Assembly: GCF_029960785.1 (NCBI RefSeq)
Contig: NZ_JASBQE010000042.1
Coordinates: 39,842-103,841 of the forward strand
DNA: 64,000 nucleotides
Source of the DNA: Polyangium sp. 15x6
GTDB lineage: Bacteria; Myxococcota_A; Polyangia; Polyangiales; Polyangiaceae
Direction of reading: 5' to 3'
This document shows, piece by piece, positions 42,155 through 50,939 of this stretch (positions are counted from its first letter, which is position 1; the number at the start of each line of letters is the position of its first letter). Position numbers and translations under genes: made by a program. The notes under the pieces are model-generated. The model searched no databases, was not told the origin of the DNA, and saw only the letters and a program-made list of their open reading frames with translations.

Positions 42155-43705
42155 ATGGCCAAGGTCCCCCTCGATCACGCGACCGTCGACGCGTGCCGCG
42201 CAGCGGCGGCCGCGATCGCCGACGACGTCCAGCGCTTCATCGACCGCCACACCACCGTGGGCCTCGAGCGCACCGTCGCGCGCGCCTACGGCGTCACGGG
42301 CGCGGATCCCGAGGGCACGCCGCTCGCGAACGCGCTCGTCGACCGCATCCACAAGGCGGGGCACACGGGTCGCGGCGTCGCCTACTTCCTCGGACGCGCG
42401 CTCTACGAAGGCGCGAGCTCCGCGCAGGAGGCGGCCGAGCAGATCGCGTACGGCGGCGCCTCGCTCGACGTCGAGGGCGGCCCCACCACGAACGAATGCC
42501 GCGGCGCCCTGGAGCTCGAGACGCAGAAGGCGATCGCCCGCATCGACGAGGCCCGCCACGCGCGCGAGCGGTTCAAGAGCCGCTTCCCCGAGGCCGAGCT
42601 CCCGCTCAAATACGTCATCGTCGCGACCGGCAACATCTACGACGACGCGGTCCAGGCCAAGGCCGCGCGGTTCGCCGGGGCGGACATCGTCGCGGTCATC
42701 CGCGCCACGGCGCAATCGCTCCTCGATTACGTGCCCGAGGGCCCGACGACCGAAGGGTATGGCGGGACGTACGCCACGCAGGAGAACTTCCGCATCATCC
42801 GCAAGGCCGCGGACGAGGCGAGCGAGGAAACCGGAAAGTACCTCGCCCAGACGAACTACTCCTCGGGCCTTTGCATGAGCGAGATCGCGTGGATGGCGGC
42901 GGTCGAGCGGCTCGACATGCTCCTCAACGACGCGATGTACGGGATCCTGTTCCGCGACATCAACATGGAGCGGACGTTCGTCGATCAATACTTCTCGCGC
43001 CGGATCGTGGCGAGGAGCGGCATCGTCATCAACACGGGCGAGGACAACTACCTCACGACGGCGGACGCGGTCGAAAAAGCCCACACGGTGCTCGCCTCGC
43101 AGTTCATCAACGAGGCGTTCGCGCGGCGGGCGGGGCTCTCGGACGAGCAGATGGGCCTCGGGCACGCGTTCGAGATCGACCCTTGGCTCGAGGACAGCTT
43201 CCTCTTCGAGGTCGCGCAGGCGCAGCTCATCCGGCAGATCTTCGACAAGCACCCGATCAAGTGGATGCCGCCCACGAAATTCAAGACGGGCGACGTCTTC
43301 CACAGCCACGTGCACGACGCGATGTTCAACCTCGCGGGCATCATGACGCACCAGTCGATCGAGCTGCTCGGCATGTTCAGCGAGGCGATCCACACGCCCT
43401 TGCTCATGGACCGATTCCTCGCGCTGAAGAGCGCGAAATACGTCTTCGGCACGGCCAGGCACCTCGGCGACGAGATCCAGTGGAAGCCCGGCGGCATCGT
43501 GGAGCGGCGCGCAAAGGAGGTGCTGCACCTGGCGCACGAGCTCTTGGTCCAGGTGAAGGGCGACGGCATCTGGGACGCGATCGGCAGGGGCGCGTTCGGC
43601 GACGTGAAGCGCAAGCGCACGGGCGGAAAGGGGCACGCCGGCGTGGCGGCGCGTGATCCCGAGTATTTGAACCCGATCCTCGACGAGCTCGAAGGAGGCC
43701 GCTGA
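42155..43705 (+). CDS. kamD: Lysine 5,6-aminomutase alpha subunit
   Basis: 516 residues, matching the usual KamD length. ATG 42155 with GGGAG upstream; the very long open frame that extends further upstream overlaps the antisense DUF2169 gene and is not coding. Conserved blocks include RTVARAYGVTGADPEGTPLA, TNYSSGLCMSEIAWMAA, DAMYGILFRDINMERT and DVFHSHVHDAMFN. KamD binds PLP and, with KamE, catalyses the adenosylcobalamin-dependent 1,2-amino shift of D-lysine or beta-lysine. The beta subunit gene follows 2 bp downstream. None of the other lysine-fermentation genes (kamA, kdd, kce, kal) is in this window. A 123-bp divergent promoter region separates it from DUF2169 copy 3. Confidence 0.95.
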   Translation: MAKVPLDHATVDACRAAAAAIADDVQRFIDRHTTVGLERTVARAYGVTGADPEGTPLANALVDRIHKAGHTGRGVAYFLGRALYEGASSAQEAAEQIAYGGASLDVEGGPTTNECRGALELETQKAIARIDEARHARERFKSRFPEAELPLKYVIVATGNIYDDAVQAKAARFAGADIVAVIRATAQSLLDYVPEGPTTEGYGGTYATQENFRIIRKAADEASEETGKYLAQTNYSSGLCMSEIAWMAAVERLDMLLNDAMYGILFRDINMERTFVDQYFSRRIVARSGIVINTGEDNYLTTADAVEKAHTVLASQFINEAFARRAGLSDEQMGLGHAFEIDPWLEDSFLFEVAQAQLIRQIFDKHPIKWMPPTKFKTGDVFHSHVHDAMFNLAGIMTHQSIELLGMFSEAIHTPLLMDRFLALKSAKYVFGTARHLGDEIQWKPGGIVERRAKEVLHLAHELLVQVKGDGIWDAIGRGAFGDVKRKRTGGKGHAGVAARDPEYLNPILDELEGGR

Positions 43706-43707
43706 CC

Positions 43708-44463
43708 ATGGCGAAATGGCTACGCGCTTACGGGGACCGTGAAGGCGACGGGATGGTGCAAATGACCTTCACGCTCGCGATCCTGCCCGGGGATCGCGCG
43801 CGGGAGGCGGCGAAGCGCTTCGCCGAGGCCCACGGCCTGAAAGACCCGCTCGTCACCACGATGGAGCAATGCTCGCAGCAGCACACGTATTTCGTGGCCT
43901 ACGGGCACTCCGCGCACCAGATCGACGTCGACACCATCGACATCGCCGAGCTCGCCGCGAAGCCGCTCTCCCGCGAGCAGATCGAGGCCATGGGCAAGGA
44001 GCTCGGCCGCAAGATCGTGGTGGTCGGCGCCTGCACCGGCTCGGACGCGCATACCGTCGGAATCGACGCGATCCTCAATTACAAGGGGTTCGCCGGGGAG
44101 AAGGGCCTCGAGAGCTATAAATGCTTCGACGCGCACAACCTCGGCGCGCAGGTCGAGAACGTCGAGCTCGCCGAGCGCGCGAAGGCGCTCGGGGCCGACG
44201 CGATCCTCGTCTCGCAGGTCATCACGCAGAGGAACTGCCACAAGGAGAACGCGGCGGCGCTCATCGATCTCCTGAAGAAACAAGGCGTCCGCGACAAGTT
44301 CCTGCTGCTGCTCGGCGGCCCGCGCATCGACAACAAGCTCGCGCTCGAGCTCGGCTACGAAGGCGGCTTCGGCCCCGGCACGAAGCCTTCGATGGTCGCC
44401 GCCTTCGTGGCCGAGGAGGTCATCCGCCGCGCCCGGGGGAAACAGGTCGATCCGAGGCGGTAG
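43708..44463 (+). CDS. kamE: Lysine 5,6-aminomutase beta subunit (B12-binding)
   Basis: 251 residues, ATG 43708 after GGAGG. The N-terminal about 90 residues are the small KamE dimerisation part. A Rossmann-like cobalamin-binding domain follows, with the base-off signature DAHTVGIDAILN (DxHxxG), a later HNLGAQV, and the GADAILVSQVITQRNCHKEN segment that contributes to PLP anchoring in this enzyme family. Together with kamD it forms the holoenzyme. Because mature aminomutase depends on adenosylcobalamin, the cell must make or import B12. Two hairpins follow the stop codon. Confidence 0.95.
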   Translation: MAKWLRAYGDREGDGMVQMTFTLAILPGDRAREAAKRFAEAHGLKDPLVTTMEQCSQQHTYFVAYGHSAHQIDVDTIDIAELAAKPLSREQIEAMGKELGRKIVVVGACTGSDAHTVGIDAILNYKGFAGEKGLESYKCFDAHNLGAQVENVELAERAKALGADAILVSQVITQRNCHKENAAALIDLLKKQGVRDKFLLLLGGPRIDNKLALELGYEGGFGPGTKPSMVAAFVAEEVIRRARGKQVDPRR

Positions 44464-44465
44464 AG

Positions 44466-44531
44466 ACGACCGTGTTGCGCGGTCGTGACACTGGTACGCC
44501 GCCGTGACGCCCGCCGTCACGCGGGCGTCAC
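44466..44531 (+). terminator. Two hairpins after kamE
   Basis: ACGACCG (44466-44472) pairs with CGGTCGT (44480-44486), and GTGACGCCCGC (44504-44514) pairs with GCGGGCGTCAC (44521-44531) around a 6-nt loop. There is no T-run, so this is not a classical intrinsic terminator; it may still end the kamDE transcript or stabilise its 3' end. Confidence 0.4.
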
Positions 44532-44665
44532 AACGCTCCCCTGCCGGCGCGCGCGCGCCTCGGAAATCGGCTTCTTCGACGGGTCACGCGCTCCGGCACG
44601 CTCGTTGCGATGCACTCGGTCACACGGGCCACGATGCAATGGCCACAACCGGGAGCACGATTCCA

Positions 44666-45673
44666 ATGAGCAAGACGACCCTCACCAAGGCCGGCAGCCT
44701 CGCGTTGACCTTCCCCCTGCTTCTCGCAGCCTCCACGATGGCCTGCGTCGGCGTGGACACCTCGGAGAACGAGGCGTTCGTCGCGACGAAGGCCGATACC
44801 GAGTCCGCTCGGCTCAATGGCGACGGTGATTTCTACGGGCCGTCTGGGCACGCCCTCCCGGGGCCGGAGGCCCGCGACAACAGCGCCCCGTGTGGGGATC
44901 GGACCCTCGCCGTGGTGCATGCACGCTCCGGCGCCACGTACGTGTTCTGCGGCATGGGCAATGGGAAAACGGGCGTCCTGGAAGAGCTCCCCGCCGATGG
45001 GAGCGCGGCGAGCGTGCTCGATACGTACACGACGCCCGCCGAGGTCCTGCGCGCCGTGGCGCCCGAGGACGCGGCGTTGACCGACGACCTCATCACCGCC
45101 GTCGATCTGGGCGCCTTCACGAGGGAGGAGTACCGGCCGCTGAAGGCGATCACGCTCGGCGTCCCGAAGACGCCGCCGCCCATGACGATGGTGGGGAGCT
45201 ACTACTGCGACAACCCGACCGAGTGGTCCTATACGTACGGCTGGAACAACTCCTTCGTCCCGTTCATCGAGGAGTACGTCGAGGACTATGCCGATTGCTC
45301 GCTTCACCTCTGGACGAGCTCCGACACCGTGACGGCGCACCAGCACACGGCGAGCACCAACCCGGTCGAGGACGACTACGGTCCGCCGTACGCCACCGCG
45401 TGCGCGGCCAAGGAGCACGTCCTCTCGTGTAATGGCCAAACGCTGTTCGAGGCGTTCCAGAAGGAGACGCCGTCGTCTTCCTGGGAGACCAAGCTCACCT
45501 ACTGGGTCTCGGACGGGGGCGTCGCGACGTGGAAGCTGTTCGCGTCCGACTGCCAGGCGAGCAACGACCGCGACGATATGCGTTACAAGGGGACCAGCGA
45601 CCCGGGCGCCTACCACCGCTACTCGAACATCTTCATCAAGTGGCTCGGGGGCATTGGCTGCGTCTTCAAGTGA
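44666..45673 (+). CDS. Exported protein of unknown function (putative lipoprotein)
   Basis: 335 residues. ATG 44666 is chosen because it gives a signal sequence; the frame upstream is Arg/Ser/His-rich and non-coding in character. The signal ends with LLLAASTMAC, a possible lipobox. The mature part has at least eight Cys (CGDR, FCGMG, YYCDN, DCSLHL, TACAAKEH, LSCNGQ, SDCQ, GCVF) and many Tyr and Trp residues, suggesting a disulfide-rich extracellular domain (SYYCDNPTEWSYTYGWNNSF is typical). No known family or catalytic motif is recognised. It stands alone between kamE and a convergent operon. Confidence 0.7.
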   Translation: MSKTTLTKAGSLALTFPLLLAASTMACVGVDTSENEAFVATKADTESARLNGDGDFYGPSGHALPGPEARDNSAPCGDRTLAVVHARSGATYVFCGMGNGKTGVLEELPADGSAASVLDTYTTPAEVLRAVAPEDAALTDDLITAVDLGAFTREEYRPLKAITLGVPKTPPPMTMVGSYYCDNPTEWSYTYGWNNSFVPFIEEYVEDYADCSLHLWTSSDTVTAHQHTASTNPVEDDYGPPYATACAAKEHVLSCNGQTLFEAFQKETPSSSWETKLTYWVSDGGVATWKLFASDCQASNDRDDMRYKGTSDPGAYHRYSNIFIKWLGGIGCVFK

Positions 45674-45697
45674 GCCGCCAGGCAGGCGGGATCGGAC

Positions 45698-46576
45698 TCA
45701 TCGCAACGCCGCCGCGTGGTGCTCCACGTGGTCGCGCATGAACGTCGCGATGAAGTAATAGCTGTGGTCATACCCCGGCTGCATCCGCAGCGTCAGCGGA
45801 TGCCCCGCGGCCTCGCACGCCTCCCGGAACAGCTCCGGCTGCAATTCCCGCGTGAGGAATTGGTCCGCGTCCCCTTGATCGATCAGAATCGGCAGCCGCT
45901 CCTTCGCCTCGCGCACGAGCGCTGTCGCGTCCCACGCCTTCCACGCCTCCCGGTCCGCGCCGAGATACGCGGAAAATGCCTTCTCGCCCCAGGGCACCCG
46001 GCTCGGCGCCACGATCGGCGAAAATGCCGACACCGATCGATATCGCCCCGGATGCTTCAACGCGAGCACCAGCGCCCCGTGCCCGCCCATCGAATGCCCG
46101 AAGATCCCGCGCCGGTCCGGAAGCGCCGGCAGGTGCGCCTCCACGAGCGCCGGGAGCTCCTCGGCCACGTATTCGTGCATCCGATAATGCCGCGCCCACG
46201 GCGCCTCGGTCGCGTCCACGTAAAACCCGGCGCCTTGCCCGAGGTCGTAGGCCGGATCGTCCGCAACGCCTTCGCCGCGCGGGCTCGTGTCCGGCGCGAC
46301 CACGATGATCCCGTGGCGCGCCGCGTGCTCCTGCACGCCTGCCTTCGTCACGAAATTCTGCTCCGTGCACGTGAGCCCGGAGAGCCAGTAGAGCACCGGG
46401 CAGCGCCCGGACTCGGCCTGCGGGGGCAGGTAGACGCCCACGTTCATGCTGCAGCCGAGCGCGCGTGATTCGTGCCGCAGCACCTTCTGGTGGCCGCCGA
46501 AAGAGCGGTTCGTCGAGACCTGGGTGAAGGGGTTCGCAGGCGATCCGGAGCCCCGAGTGTCGAATGGGTTCGTCAT
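45698..46576 (-). CDS. fghA: S-formylglutathione hydrolase (esterase D family)
   Basis: 292 residues; ATG 46576 is the best start. The family hallmark SGLTCTEQNFVTKAG is present at 66-80. The nucleophile is Ser162 in GHSMGG, with a probable catalytic Asp in DQGDADQF and His in YDHSYYF. The enzyme hydrolyses S-formylglutathione to formate and glutathione in formaldehyde detoxification; no glutathione-dependent formaldehyde dehydrogenase is nearby, so a general thioesterase role is possible. It is the last gene of a probable three-gene minus-strand group with an aldo/keto reductase (41 bp away) and a methyltransferase. Confidence 0.9.
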   Translation of the reverse strand: MTNPFDTRGSGSPANPFTQVSTNRSFGGHQKVLRHESRALGCSMNVGVYLPPQAESGRCPVLYWLSGLTCTEQNFVTKAGVQEHAARHGIIVVAPDTSPRGEGVADDPAYDLGQGAGFYVDATEAPWARHYRMHEYVAEELPALVEAHLPALPDRRGIFGHSMGGHGALVLALKHPGRYRSVSAFSPIVAPSRVPWGEKAFSAYLGADREAWKAWDATALVREAKERLPILIDQGDADQFLTRELQPELFREACEAAGHPLTLRMQPGYDHSYYFIATFMRDHVEHHAAALR

Positions 46577-46617
46577 GGCGGCCGCGAGACTACCCGAGAA
46601 AGCCCCCGCCGCGCAAT

Positions 46618-47706
46618 TCAGAGCTCCGCGCTCGTCAACCACTTCGGGTTCTTCTCGGTCCCGTCGAACTGCTTCGTATTCTTGAACGGCTCGTACTGCC
46701 CGCTCCGGCCCGCCGGCGCTGTCCGCGCGAGCAACGCCACCTTCTCCTCGCTCCGCATCGGCTCGAACGTATAGGCCGTATGCAGCGCCTGCTCCAGCAC
46801 GCCCGTCGTGTCACAGCCCGTGATCACCACCGACGTCGGCAAGGACATCGCATATCGCAGGCATTCCGGCGCGCTCACGGCGCCGCTCTCGAGCAGGAGC
46901 CCCGACGCCATCGGCTTCATCCCGAGCACGCCGATGTCATGCTCCACGAGCACCGGCAACACCTCCTTCTCGAAGCTCTTGTAATGCGGATCCATCGGGT
47001 TCAGCGGCATCTGCACCGTGTCGAACGTGAACCCATGGTCGAACCCCGCCTTCAACATGGCCAGCATGTACGCCGGATCCTTGTGCCCGGTAAAACCGAT
47101 GTACCGCAGCTTTCCGGCCTGCTTCGCCGCGAGGAGCGCCTCCATCATCCCGTCCGGCCCGAAGACCCGCGCCGGATCACTGCCGCGGATCACCTCGTGG
47201 ATCTGCACGAGATCGATCACGTCCGTGCGCAGCCGCTTCAGCGATTGTTCGAGTTGCTCGTCCGCCGATCGTCGCGTGCGGCCGTCGAGCTTCGTCATCA
47301 GGAACGCCTTCTGCCGGTATCCCTCCTGGAGCGCCAGGCCCATGCGGTGTTCGCTCTCGCCGTCGTTGTAATCCCAGCAGTTGTCCAGGAAATTGATTCC
47401 GTGATCCAGCGCCATGCGGATGATGCGGATGCTCTCCTGGGGGTTTTTCTGCATCCCGACGTGGAAACCCCCGAGCCCCACCATGCTCACGCGCTCGCCC
47501 GTCCGGCCGAGCACACGCGTCGGCATCGTCGCGCCGGCCGGGAGCGGGATGTCCCCTTCCCGCGGCGCGCCGGGGCGCGGCCCTTGCGGCGGCGCGTCCG
47601 ATGAACCCGACGCGCCGCCATTGTCTCGCGTGGATGCACATGCGGCGAGCGCGAGGCCCGCGCCGACCGAACCGATGAACGTGCGCCGCGTAAATCGTGC
47701 CACCAT
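46618..47706 (-). CDS. Exported aldo/keto reductase
   Basis: 362 residues from ATG 47706. The N-terminus has a twin-arginine motif (TRRTF) followed by IGSVGAGLALAAC, so it is probably exported folded by Tat as a lipoprotein. The AKR barrel carries the tetrad Asp108, Tyr113 (LDNCWDYND), Lys139 (LMTKLD) and His170 (LVQIHE). Near the C-terminus VVITGCDTTGVLEQAL is the cofactor-binding strand region. AKRs reduce carbonyls with NADPH; Tat export fits a protein that binds its cofactor before translocation. A longer open frame reaching into the methyltransferase gene is a shadow. Confidence 0.88.
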   Translation of the reverse strand: MVARFTRRTFIGSVGAGLALAACASTRDNGGASGSSDAPPQGPRPGAPREGDIPLPAGATMPTRVLGRTGERVSMVGLGGFHVGMQKNPQESIRIIRMALDHGINFLDNCWDYNDGESEHRMGLALQEGYRQKAFLMTKLDGRTRRSADEQLEQSLKRLRTDVIDLVQIHEVIRGSDPARVFGPDGMMEALLAAKQAGKLRYIGFTGHKDPAYMLAMLKAGFDHGFTFDTVQMPLNPMDPHYKSFEKEVLPVLVEHDIGVLGMKPMASGLLLESGAVSAPECLRYAMSLPTSVVITGCDTTGVLEQALHTAYTFEPMRSEEKVALLARTAPAGRSGQYEPFKNTKQFDGTEKNPKWLTSAEL

Positions 47707-47764
47707 GCGAGCCCCCGACGAGGCCGGCATTGCAGGGGGCGTGCCGCGGCGCGGTCGGGCGAGC

Positions 47765-48424
47765 TCAGACCGCGGCTGAAATCGATGACCCCGTCCGCTC
47801 GATCGACACGAGCCACGCCTCCGCGTATCCCTTGCCGCCGAGCATGTGCTCGAACCGCGCCGGCCGGATCTGCCGCACCTTCCATCCGGACGCGAACGCC
47901 GCCCGGATCTCCGCCTCCGAGAGCCGCCGCGGCCCCTCCGTGCCCGGCTCCTTGTCGCTCCAGACGAGCGCGTGATACATGCTGCCCGGACGAACCACGC
48001 GCGAGAGGCTCTCCACATATCGCGGCCGCATCTCGCTGCCGAACACGTGGAGCAGCCCCGAATCCAGCACCGTATCGAACGTCCGCCCGAGCATCTCGAG
48101 CTCCAGCGCATTGCCGCGCACGAATTGCACGGACACGGAGCTCCGCTCTGCGCGCGTCCGGGCCTTCGATAGCGCGTTCTCCACCATGTCGAGGCCCGTC
48201 ACCGCGTGCCCCCGCGCCGCGAGGAAAATCGCGTTGTCGCCCGGCCCGCAGCCCACGTCGAGCACGTCGCCGTGGAAGGCCCCTGCCTCCGCCAGCGCCA
48301 CGATGTCCGCTTGCGGCCGACCGATGTCCCAGGGCGCGTGCACGCCCTCCTCATAGGCACGGTGGAACGCGGAGGGCTCCGGCGGAGCCGCCATGTCCCT
48401 CGTTCCTTCGCCTTCGCTTGCCAT
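47765..48424 (-). CDS. Class I SAM-dependent methyltransferase
   Basis: 219 residues from ATG 48424 with GAGGAGGG upstream. The SAM-binding motif I is DVLDVGCGPGDNAIFLA, followed by HAVTGLDMVENALSKAR (acidic loop) and NALELEMLGRTFDTVLDSGL (motif III). WDIGRPQADIVAL at the N-terminus recalls tellurite-resistance/thiopurine-type small-molecule methyltransferases. The substrate is not predictable. It is the first gene of the minus-strand group with the aldo/keto reductase and esterase. Confidence 0.88.
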   Translation of the reverse strand: MASEGEGTRDMAAPPEPSAFHRAYEEGVHAPWDIGRPQADIVALAEAGAFHGDVLDVGCGPGDNAIFLAARGHAVTGLDMVENALSKARTRAERSSVSVQFVRGNALELEMLGRTFDTVLDSGLLHVFGSEMRPRYVESLSRVVRPGSMYHALVWSDKEPGTEGPRRLSEAEIRAAFASGWKVRQIRPARFEHMLGGKGYAEAWLVSIERTGSSISAAV

Positions 48425-48612
48425 CACACCCTCCTCGGTGTTTCCGGTTGGTCCCTCTCCATGCGGCGGCCTCGCCTCGGCGACAAGGTTTTGCGCGCGC
48501 GCTTTCGTGCGCGACCTCTTCGCGGCCGCCGCGGGGCGCTTCGACCGGAAGGCTCGACGCCGGCGAGCACGAGCGGTAGGTAAGAAGGCTCCGGCGTCGC
48601 CGACCCCGCGCC

Positions 48613-49542
48613 ATGCGTCCCTCCCAAGCGCCCCTTTGCCTCCTTCCTTTTGCCCTCGCGGGCCTGCTCGTAGCCTGCCCGCGCGCCGCGGCGGCCGCGC
48701 CCGAGGAGTCCTCCGACGAGCAAAAACAGGCCTGCGCCGACGCTTCCGAGCAAGGCCAGGAGCTGCGCGATCAGGGCAAGCTCCTGGCCGCGCGCGGGCG
48801 CTTCCTCGCTTGCGCCGCGGAAGCCTGTCCGCCCATCGTCCGCAAGGACTGCGCCGACTGGCTCGCCGACCTCGACGAGCGCACCCCCTCGATCGTGCTC
48901 GAGGCCCGCGGCCCCGAGGGCCAGGACCTCACCGACGTCCGCGTCCTCGAAGGCGAACGCGAGCTCGCCTCGTCCCTCGACGGCAAGGCGATCCCCCTCG
49001 ATCCGGGCGAGCACCGCCTCCGGTACGAGTGGCCCTCCGCCCCTCCCGTCGAGGAGCGTATCGTCCTCCGCGAAGGCGAACGCCGCCGCCGCCTCTCCGT
49101 TCGATTCGCGCCCGCCGCGCCTCCTCCGCCCAAAACCCCCACGCCCGTCGCGCCTCCGCCGCGCCCCCTACCCCTCGCGCCCCTCGTCCTCGGCGGCGTG
49201 GCCCTCGCGGGCGCCGCGGCATTCACCGGCCTCGCCGTGAGCGCGAAGAGCGATTACGACCACCTCGACGGGACCTGCGCCCCGCGCTGTACCGCCGATC
49301 TCGTCGATCCCGTACGCACCAAGCTCATTCTCGCCAACGTCTCCCTCGGCGTGTCCGTCGTCTCCCTCGGCGTCGCCACGTTCCTCTGGTTCACCCGCCC
49401 CCAGGCTCCGCCCGGAAAAACCCCCGCGACCGCTTTTGCCATCACGCCCCTCCCGGGCGGCGCCGCGGCCTTCCTCGGCGGCACCCTCCCGTTCGACGGA
49501 TCGTCCCGCGCCAGGGTGATGGCCCCGATCACCCCCCCATGA
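48613..49542 (+). CDS. Exported TPR-like protein with C-terminal membrane helices
   Basis: 309 residues, ATG 48613. A signal peptide covers about 1-28 (ending RAAAA). Residues 33-90 form a Cys-containing helical repeat (QELRDQGKLLAARGRFLACA, then CPPIVRKDCADWLADL), a pattern widespread in Polyangiaceae. A PEGA-like beta domain follows (VRVLEGERELASSLDGKAIP), then a Pro-rich linker and two hydrophobic helices (LAPLVLGGVALAGAAAF and TKLILANVSLGVSVVSLGVA). The layout parallels the protein at 7703-8698. The function is unknown. It stands before the DUF1552/DUF1592 pair but 93 bp away, so operon membership is uncertain. Confidence 0.78.
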   Translation: MRPSQAPLCLLPFALAGLLVACPRAAAAAPEESSDEQKQACADASEQGQELRDQGKLLAARGRFLACAAEACPPIVRKDCADWLADLDERTPSIVLEARGPEGQDLTDVRVLEGERELASSLDGKAIPLDPGEHRLRYEWPSAPPVEERIVLREGERRRRLSVRFAPAAPPPPKTPTPVAPPPRPLPLAPLVLGGVALAGAAAFTGLAVSAKSDYDHLDGTCAPRCTADLVDPVRTKLILANVSLGVSVVSLGVATFLWFTRPQAPPGKTPATAFAITPLPGGAAAFLGGTLPFDGSSRARVMAPITPP

Positions 49543-49635
49543 ACGCTCCGATCACCCCTCTCCCCTCGCCCCTGCGTTTCCGGCTGATTTCCTGATCCTC
49601 TCGCCCCGGCATGCCCGTTGCGATGCGGCCGGGGC

Positions 49636-50913
49636 ATGAAGCACTGGAACCGTCGACGCTTCCTCTCGGGCATGGGCGCGGCCCTCGTCGCCGCCCCCGT
49701 CCTCGGCCTCCTCGAGCGCGACATTCGCGCCGAAAACGCGACGCCGGCCCGCCGCCTCGTCGTGTTTTTCTCGCCAAACGGCACCATTCACAAGCACTGG
49801 CGCCCGAGCGGCAGCGGGGCGAACTTCTCCTTCCCCGCGGGCAGCGTCCTCGAGCCGCTCGCCGCGCACAAGAGCCGCCTCATCGTGTGCGACGGCATCG
49901 ATTTCCACGGCGTCGACAACCATGAAGCCGGCATGGCCGCCATGCTCACCGGCGGCGGCACCGTCGGCACGGAGACCGCGGGCAAGAGCCTCGATCAATA
50001 CGTCGCCTCCCGCATCGGCCAGAACGATCGATTCTCTTCCCTCGAGCTCGGCGTGCAGACGAGCGCCTGGGGCGGCGGCATCCAGACCCGCATCTCGTAC
50101 GCGGGCCCCGGCCAGTTCGTCCCGCCGGACGATAGCCCGAAGAGCGTCTACACCCGCATGTTCGGCGACGCCGTCGGCGGCCCGGGGGAGCTCGACGCGG
50201 CCCTCGCCCGCAAGAAGAGCATCCTCGACCTGCTCCGCGGCGAGCTCGGCACGCTGCGCGGCCGGGTCGGCTCGCAGGAGCGCGAAAAGCTCGACGAGCA
50301 CCTCGCGTCTTTGAAAAAACTCGAATCCGGCCTCGAAGGCCCGCTCTGCGCCCCGCCCGCCGCTCCGCCCTCGGTCGGCACCTATGACAACGACGCGTTC
50401 CCGACGATCGGCAAATCCCAGATGGATCTGCTCGTCCTCGCGCTCGCCTGCGACATGACGCGCGTCGCCTCCGTGCAATGGAACCACACCGTCGGCCCCG
50501 TCGTCATGAGCTGGCTCGGCGTCGCGGAAGGCCACCACGGCCTCTCCCACAGCGACGACAGTAACTCCAAGGGCGTCGCCGAGTTCATCGCCACCGAGCG
50601 CTGGTATGCCGAGCAGTTCGCCTACCTCCTCGAGCGCCTCGCCACCACGGCCGATCCGCAGGGCGGCATGCTCCTCGATTCCACCGTGGTCCTCTGGTGC
50701 AAGGAGCTCGGCGACAGCCGCCTCCATGATTGCAAGTCCGTGCCGTTCGTCCTCGCGGGCGGCGGCGGCCTCGCCACGGGCCGGTATTTGAGCTTCGGCG
50801 GCGCGCCGCACAACCGCCTCCTCGTCTCCGTCTGCCACGCCCTCGGCCTCGACAACAAGACCTTCGGCGATCCGGCAAAAGGCTCGGGTCCCCTGCCGGA
50901 GCTCTTCGCGTGA
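49636..50913 (+). CDS. DUF1552 Tat-exported protein
   Basis: 425 residues from ATG 49636. The N-terminus is a Tat signal (RRRFLSGMGAALVAAPVLG). The body matches DUF1552 (VVFFSPNGTIHKHWRPSG; GMAAMLTGGGT; SLDQYVASRIG; VASVQWNHTVG; AEGHHGLSHSDDS; PFVLAGGGG), a sulfatase-like domain found in planctomycetes and myxobacteria, where it is nearly always encoded next to a DUF1587/1592 cytochrome-like protein, as here (27 bp to the next gene). The pair is thought to act in extracytoplasmic breakdown of complex organic matter, but no reaction has been proven to my knowledge. Confidence 0.92.
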   Translation: MKHWNRRRFLSGMGAALVAAPVLGLLERDIRAENATPARRLVVFFSPNGTIHKHWRPSGSGANFSFPAGSVLEPLAAHKSRLIVCDGIDFHGVDNHEAGMAAMLTGGGTVGTETAGKSLDQYVASRIGQNDRFSSLELGVQTSAWGGGIQTRISYAGPGQFVPPDDSPKSVYTRMFGDAVGGPGELDAALARKKSILDLLRGELGTLRGRVGSQEREKLDEHLASLKKLESGLEGPLCAPPAAPPSVGTYDNDAFPTIGKSQMDLLVLALACDMTRVASVQWNHTVGPVVMSWLGVAEGHHGLSHSDDSNSKGVAEFIATERWYAEQFAYLLERLATTADPQGGMLLDSTVVLWCKELGDSRLHDCKSVPFVLAGGGGLATGRYLSFGGAPHNRLLVSVCHALGLDNKTFGDPAKGSGPLPELFA

Positions 50914-50939
50914 AACCCCTTTCCAAAAACGTGGGAGCC

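Noticed and set aside
39464..43705. Single 1413-residue open frame ending in kamD
   Set aside because: The first about 900 codons are antisense to DUF2169 copy 3 and its neighbour. KamD has its normal length when started at ATG 42155.
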